From positions 1 through 10,025 of the forward strand of contig CAADWC010000298.1 in the NCBI GenBank assembly GCA_900752625.1: a stretch of DNA of 10,025 nt. Direction: 5' to 3'. The DNA comes from Oscillospiraceae bacterium (GTDB taxonomy: Bacteria; Bacillota; Clostridia; Oscillospirales; Ruminococcaceae). Position numbers and translations under genes: made by a program. The notes beneath the pieces were generated by a model. It made no database searches. It saw only the letters and a program-made list of their open reading frames with translations, and was not told where the DNA came from. Shown here in pieces: positions 7,468 to 10,025 of this stretch (position 1 is the first letter of the stretch; each line of letters begins with the position of its first letter).

Positions 7468-8328
7468 TTATTCGCCGGTCTTAAAGCCCTGGCCGTATAT
7501 TTCGTTTGTACTGGTTACAAGCATAAACGCGCGATTGTCGGTTTTCAGAATATATTTCTGCGCCGCCGGAACTGTTTGTCTTTTCATTGCACACAGAATT
7601 ATTTTTCTGTCCTTTTGTCTGTAGCCGGACACGCCGTCCAGAATAGTGCAGCCTACGTCTACCTTATGGAGCAGTCCGTCAGCTATTTCCCTGCCTTTTT
7701 CGCTTATTACTATGAGCAGTCTTGCCGAATCCGTTCCGTACAGAATAAAATCAAGGACCTTTGAAAAAACGGCAAGGGCCGCCAGTGAGTACAGAGCGTT
7801 TTCAATATTTTGGAACACTATTCCCGCAAGTATGGAAATAATGCCGTCTATGACCAGAATGATCGTTCCGATCTTTAAGTGAGGGCGCTTCATGGTTATG
7901 AGCTTTGTTACAATATCGGTCCCGCCGGTAGTTGAGCCGCAGCGGAATACTATGGCACAGCCGGCTCCCAATAAAGCTCCCCCGAAAATTGCGGCAAGCA
8001 TAGGATCGGCTGTAGCCGGCTCCAAAAAGGCTGAGGCGTCGGCGGTAAGTCCGCCGATTATAATAGCCAGCATCGTTCTGAAAATAAATTTCCAGCCCCA
8101 TTTAAGAATGGCTATTATCAGAAGGGGAAGATTAAGAAGCATCGTAAAGCTTCCTACTCCGATGGGAAAAACGCTGTTAAGCATGATTGATATTCCGCCT
8201 ATACCTCCCGGAGCAATGTTATTGGGCGCAAGAAAAAGTCCCAGAGAAACGCCGTAAAGAACCGCTCCGAAGCATATTATTAAAAAACGCCTTACGGCGG
8301 ACCCGTTGAAAAAAGCGTCAAAAGTCAT
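7468..8328 (-). CDS. YitT-family integral membrane protein (DUF161 + DUF2179)
   Basis: YitT-family proteins are polytopic membrane proteins of Firmicutes with a cytoplasmic C-terminal domain; no well-established transport substrate is known to me. The 286-residue product shows about six hydrophobic segments: 15-35, 58-77, 82-99, 108-127, 151-172 and 178-197. Loops carry the family text NNIAPGGIGG (36-45) and GSTTGGTDI (131-139). The soluble DUF2179-like domain runs about 202-282 (RLLIVISEKGREIADG through the end), a fold thought to be ligand-binding or regulatory. I chose the ATG at 8328 because AAAGGA lies at 8340-8345. An upstream TTG at 8370 in the same frame would add residues not typical of the family and would lie inside the structured RNA. 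A HAD hydrolase gene follows after 25 bases. The structured leader at 8355-8576 may control this gene. Confidence 0.9.
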   Translation of the reverse strand: MTFDAFFNGSAVRRFLIICFGAVLYGVSLGLFLAPNNIAPGGIGGISIMLNSVFPIGVGSFTMLLNLPLLIIAILKWGWKFIFRTMLAIIIGGLTADASAFLEPATADPMLAAIFGGALLGAGCAIVFRCGSTTGGTDIVTKLITMKRPHLKIGTIILVIDGIISILAGIVFQNIENALYSLAALAVFSKVLDFILYGTDSARLLIVISEKGREIADGLLHKVDVGCTILDGVSGYRQKDRKIILCAMKRQTVPAAQKYILKTDNRAFMLVTSTNEIYGQGFKTGE

Positions 8329-8354
8329 AATAATTCCATTCCTTTCAGCAATTA

Positions 8355-8576
8355 AGGCTGTGCCGCACAATGAATGTGTGCGATCTTCCTGAAAAGTGCA
8401 ATGTGCTGAGTCAATACCATTATTTCACCGCACTGCGGTTTTACGGTCGGTATTGCTCCGAAATTATTATACCCGGCAGTCATGCTTTTATCAAAGTCGA
8501 TTTCGCATAAAAGCATAGGTAATACCGCCGGATGACCGCCCGGAGGTTTAGAACGCAATCATTGTGCGGTATGCCT
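8355..8576 (-). ncRNA. Candidate structured leader / intergenic RNA upstream of the YitT gene
   Basis: Read on the minus strand, 222 nt fold into one closed multi-branch structure. Closing stem in three parts: 8573-8576 with 8355-8358 (4 bp), 8559-8569 with 8363-8373 (11 bp, perfect), 8554-8557 with 8379-8382 (4 bp). Inside is a long hairpin: 8524-8531 with 8473-8480 (8 bp, one wobble) continuing after an asymmetric bulge into 8507-8516 with 8482-8491 (10 bp, perfect; 15-nt loop). A second hairpin has 8449-8455 with 8412-8418 (7 bp), extended by CTC/GAG across a one-base bulge, with a small ACCGC/GCGGT hairpin at 8427-8439. The element ends 9 bases before the YitT ribosome binding site. It lacks the T-box, cobalamin, lysine, FMN and SAM-I conserved sequences I know. 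A -10-like TAAAAT (8579-8584) precedes it without a good -35. Function is unknown; a MITE-like repeat is the main alternative. Confidence 0.5.
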
Positions 8577-8596
8577 ATATTTTAAGACAATAAATT

Positions 8597-9058
8597 CTAA
8601 ATGAATTCGTTTAGAAGATGAGAAGACAATCCTATAAGCTCAGGGCAGGGGCGCTTTTTGTAATAGCTTTCGGTGCGTTTTGAAGGCGCAGGACTGCTTG
8701 CTCCGGCAGAAAGACCCAGAAGCTCGCGGCAGACAATTGAATCAAATCCGTTTTCTTCTTTGAATCTGGCTGCGAATTTCTGAATCAGTTCGTAAAGCGT
8801 TTTCTTGTCCTGATAATTTTTTGGATCAGTATAACCGTATTTCATGCTGAGCACCATAAATGCTCCGGAACAGCTTCCGCATACCTCTCTGAGTCTTCCC
8901 ATTCCGCCGCCGAAGCCGGAAGCGATATGCACCGCAGTGTTGAAATCAAGCCCCATTTCTTCGTGCCATGCTCCTACTACCGCCTGAGCACAGTTGTAAC
9001 CGCTTTTGAAAAGTTCCATAGCTTTTAAAGCTTTCTGAGATTTGTTCAGATCGATCAT
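8597..9058 (-). CDS. C_GCAxxG_C_C family protein (probable redox-active, cysteine-rich)
   Basis: This 153-residue soluble protein has the layout of the C_GCAxxG_C_C family common in anaerobes, related in sequence to part of split-Soret cytochrome c proteins; biochemical function is not established. It shows an N-terminal helix with GYNCAQAV (C23), a glycine-rich GFGGGMGR (48-55), CGSCSGAF (C60, C63), CREL (C110) and RPCPEL (C138). The conserved cysteines suggest metal or cofactor binding or thiol chemistry; no CxxCH haem motif is seen. There is no signal peptide or membrane segment. The start at 9058 agrees with where family members begin, but its ribosome binding site is weak (GGAT about 6 bases upstream) and partly inside a hairpin. 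A much better site lies upstream in front of a four-codon ORF. The next gene downstream is the YitT gene, after a 268-base gap that holds the structured RNA. Confidence 0.85.
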   Translation of the reverse strand: MIDLNKSQKALKAMELFKSGYNCAQAVVGAWHEEMGLDFNTAVHIASGFGGGMGRLREVCGSCSGAFMVLSMKYGYTDPKNYQDKKTLYELIQKFAARFKEENGFDSIVCRELLGLSAGASSPAPSKRTESYYKKRPCPELIGLSSHLLNEFI

Positions 9059-9064
9059 GTTATA

Positions 9065-9087
9065 TCCGCGCCGCAGATAAACGCGGA
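9065..9087 (-). promoter_or_regulatory. Hairpin overlapping the weak ribosome binding site of the C_GCAxxG_C_C gene
   Basis: ACGCGG-type arms (9065-9070 with 9082-9087) form a 6-bp GC-rich stem with an 11-nt loop. The downstream arm contains most of the GGAT that would serve as Shine-Dalgarno for the start at 9058, so folding could lower translation. The stem is short; the regulatory meaning is inferred. Confidence 0.35.
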
Positions 9088-9091
9088 ATTT

Positions 9092-9106
9092 TCACCTGCT
9101 TTTCAT
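9092..9106 (-). other. Four-codon leader ORF (M-K-S-R-stop) ahead of the C_GCAxxG_C_C gene
   Basis: ATG AAA AGC AGG TGA is preceded by AAAAGGA (about 9118-9124) at roughly 10-11 bases, a better ribosome binding site than that of the main gene. It is in the same frame as the main start 48 bases downstream and is stopped only by the TGA at 9092-9094. It could be a leader peptide, a remnant of an N-terminal extension, or chance. Confidence 0.35.
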
Positions 9107-9134
9107 AATAAATTTTATCCTTTTGCATTATTAC

Positions 9135-9163
9135 ATTTTATCATATAAATCAGAAGTTGTCTA
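9135..9163 (-). promoter_or_regulatory. Promoter of the C_GCAxxG_C_C gene
   Basis: On the minus strand TAGACA (9158-9163) and TAAAAT (9135-9140) are each 5/6 to consensus with a 17-base spacer. A start near 9128 gives a leader of about 70 nt, enough to include the four-codon ORF and the hairpin. It may also drive the genes further downstream, since no terminator was seen after the first gene. Confidence 0.75.
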
Positions 9164-9208
9164 TACCTATTGCATAAGCTTTTGTTGATATATTTCCTGC
9201 CGGCAAAG

Positions 9209-9275
9209 CCTGTTTTATTTAACAGGGATAATTTTCAAATAATATTTCTGTATATATGGCATAATAAATATTATT
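9209..9275. repeat. Two inverted repeats in the divergent intergenic region
   Basis: CCTGTT/AACAGG (9209-9214 with 9221-9226, 6-nt loop) and the AT-rich AATAATATTT/AAATATTATT (9238-9247 with 9266-9275, 10 bp, 18-base spacer) lie between the two divergent promoters. Neither is followed by a U-run. They may be binding sites or DNA structure; the AT-rich one could easily arise from base composition. I see no gene in 9164-9333. Confidence 0.3.
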
Positions 9276-9333
9276 GTGCAATACTGACAAAAATACGGAC
9301 TGAGCTTCGTTAAAAAATGTTTGTAAAAAACTG

Positions 9334-9362
9334 TTGACAAAAGTGCACTTGTGTGGTATACT
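9334..9362 (+). promoter_or_regulatory. Strong promoter of the rubrerythrin gene
   Basis: TTGACA (9334-9339, consensus) and TATACT (9357-9362, 5/6) are separated by 17 bases, with an extended -10 TGG directly before TATACT. Transcription would start near 9369, giving a leader of about 87 nt. The leader contains GCTGT-G-ACAGC (9380-9390) and a small ACCGG/CCGGT hairpin (9393-9411). This is the best promoter in the window and predicts high expression. Confidence 0.9.
9337..9354. promoter_or_regulatory. Near-perfect palindrome between -35 and -10, candidate operator
   Basis: ACAAAAGTGCACTTGTGT is symmetric at 16 of 18 positions, with a perfect AAGTGCACTT core at 9341-9350. It overlaps the end of the -35 and fills the promoter spacer, where a bound repressor would block RNA polymerase. 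It does not resemble the PerR box or the Rex site I know, so the regulator is unidentified. Confidence 0.5.
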
Positions 9363-9455
9363 TTAACCATAGCAAAAAAGCTGTGACAGCATACCGGTAA
9401 AGTCGGCCGGTCAAAAATAAAGTAAGCAATAAATTTAATTGAGGAGGATAAAATT

Positions 9456-10001
9456 ATGTCAAAGTTTGTATGTTCAGTATGCGGTTATATTTTTGAAGGA
9501 GAGCAGCCGCCTGAGAAGTGCCCGCAGTGCGGTGTTCCTGCGTCTAAGTTCAACAAAATGGAGGAGGATGAGCTGGTATGGGCTGACGAGCATAAGGTAG
9601 GAGTTGCTCAGGGTCTTGATGAAGAAGTTGTTCAGGGACTGAGAGATAACTTCAACGGCGAATGCTCTGAAGTCGGAATGTACCTTGCTATGGCAAGAGT
9701 GGCATATCGTGAGGGTTATCCTGAGGTTGGTCTTTTCTACGAAAAGGCAGCTTATGAGGAGGCTGAGCATGCCGCTAAGTTTGCGGAGCTGCTGGGCGAG
9801 GTCGTAACTCCTTCCACAAAGAAGAATCTTGAGCTCAGATATATGGCTGAGAACGGCGCGGTTACAGGAAAGCTTGCAATCGCTAAGAGAGCTAAGGAAC
9901 TCGGCTACGATGCTATTCATGATACTGTTCATGAGATGGCTAAGGACGAAGCACGTCACGGCTGCGGTTTCAAGGGTCTTTATGACAGATACTTCAAGTA
10001 A
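9456..10001 (+). CDS. rbr: Reverse rubrerythrin (N-terminal rubredoxin + C-terminal ferritin-like di-iron domain)
   Basis: This is a cytoplasmic non-haem iron peroxidase of anaerobes that reduces hydrogen peroxide (and, in clostridial relatives, helps consume oxygen) using electrons from NAD(P)H through partner redox proteins. The 181-residue protein has a rubredoxin-like Fe(Cys)4 site at the N-terminus (C6, C9, C22, C25; VCSVCGY and CPQCG). The four-helix ferritin-like domain runs about 50-181. This order is the reverse of classical rubrerythrin. Likely di-iron ligands are seen in GECSE (E69, E72), the ExxH at E102-H105, and the second ExxH at E165-H168. The start is fixed by GAGGAGG (9441-9447) at 8 bases. 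The gene has its own strong promoter with a palindrome in the spacer, so inducible expression is likely. It is divergent from the C_GCAxxG_C_C gene. The sequence downstream of the stop is too short to show a terminator. Confidence 0.95.
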   Translation: MSKFVCSVCGYIFEGEQPPEKCPQCGVPASKFNKMEEDELVWADEHKVGVAQGLDEEVVQGLRDNFNGECSEVGMYLAMARVAYREGYPEVGLFYEKAAYEEAEHAAKFAELLGEVVTPSTKKNLELRYMAENGAVTGKLAIAKRAKELGYDAIHDTVHEMAKDEARHGCGFKGLYDRYFK

Positions 10002-10025
10002 TATATAATGTGAAATATTTGCCTG

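Noticed and set aside
8329..8370. Extended YitT start at the TTG at 8370
   Set aside because: It would begin inside the closing stem of the structured RNA and ignores the AAAGGA site that precedes the ATG at 8328.
8352..8558. Reading frame of 68 codons from TTG (54 from the ATG at 8516) on the minus strand across the structured RNA
   Set aside because: Codon use is not absurd, but neither start has a ribosome binding site, the upstream codon is a stop, I recognise no family, and the nested stems explain the sequence better. A conserved protein in relatives would reverse this.
8562..8572. TTGTGCGGTAT, also present at 1141-1151
   Set aside because: An 11-base match between two places in 10 kb is expected by chance several times; no further similarity surrounds the two copies.
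8355..8576. MITE or other small transposon with terminal inverted repeats
   Set aside because: Not excluded, but the flanks (AATTA and ATATT) are not a matching target duplication and the interior has its own independent stems, which favours an RNA. A genome-wide copy search would settle it.
9474..9959. Long minus-strand frame antisense to rubrerythrin
   Set aside because: It is a shadow of a well-recognised gene; it has no ribosome binding site or family resemblance.

Overview
The window looks like a chromosomal segment of an anaerobic, Gram-positive member of the Clostridia, most like Ruminococcus/Oscillospiraceae. This is inferred from AAAGGAG-type ribosome binding sites, sigma-A-like promoters with 17-base spacers, an acetate-fermentation gene (ackA), a reverse-type rubrerythrin, a C_GCAxxG_C_C family protein and a very large secreted modular peptidase. 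No mobile element, tRNA, rRNA or CRISPR array was seen. The species cannot be named from the sequence alone.

Layout. Bases 1-914 (minus) hold the first 304 residues of acetate kinase; the C-terminus lies beyond the left edge. It has a strong promoter and is divergent from tmcAL (1183-2352, plus), the ATP- and acetate-dependent enzyme that makes ac4C in the anticodon of elongator tRNA-Met. tmcAL ends at a clear intrinsic terminator (2423-2465). A new promoter (2520-2548) then drives a 1326-residue exported papain-like peptidase (2631-6611). That protein carries a lectin-like domain, a beta-helix/GLUG-like region, two InlB-type repeats, two Ig-like repeats and two fibronectin III-like domains. 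A converging tail-to-tail gap (6612-6764) is almost entirely inverted repeats, probably a bidirectional terminator.

Bases 6765-9058 hold a minus-strand group. In transcription order it is a C_GCAxxG_C_C family protein, a 222-nt stretch with extensive nested base pairing (8355-8576), a YitT-family membrane protein and a HAD-family hydrolase. YitT and the hydrolase are 25 bases apart and very likely co-transcribed. The C_GCAxxG_C_C gene has its own good promoter (9135-9163) and an odd four-codon leader. A divergent, strongly promoted reverse rubrerythrin gene (9456-10001, plus) closes the window; its promoter has a palindrome between -35 and -10.

Functional themes. ackA makes acetate and ATP, and TmcAL consumes both, so the divergent pair may be metabolically connected. 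Rubrerythrin is a peroxide/oxygen defence enzyme of anaerobes. The large peptidase is an extracellular protein-degrading or surface-interacting factor. The best candidate for something undescribed is the structured intergenic RNA at 8355-8576 immediately before the YitT gene, which I could not match to any riboswitch class I know.
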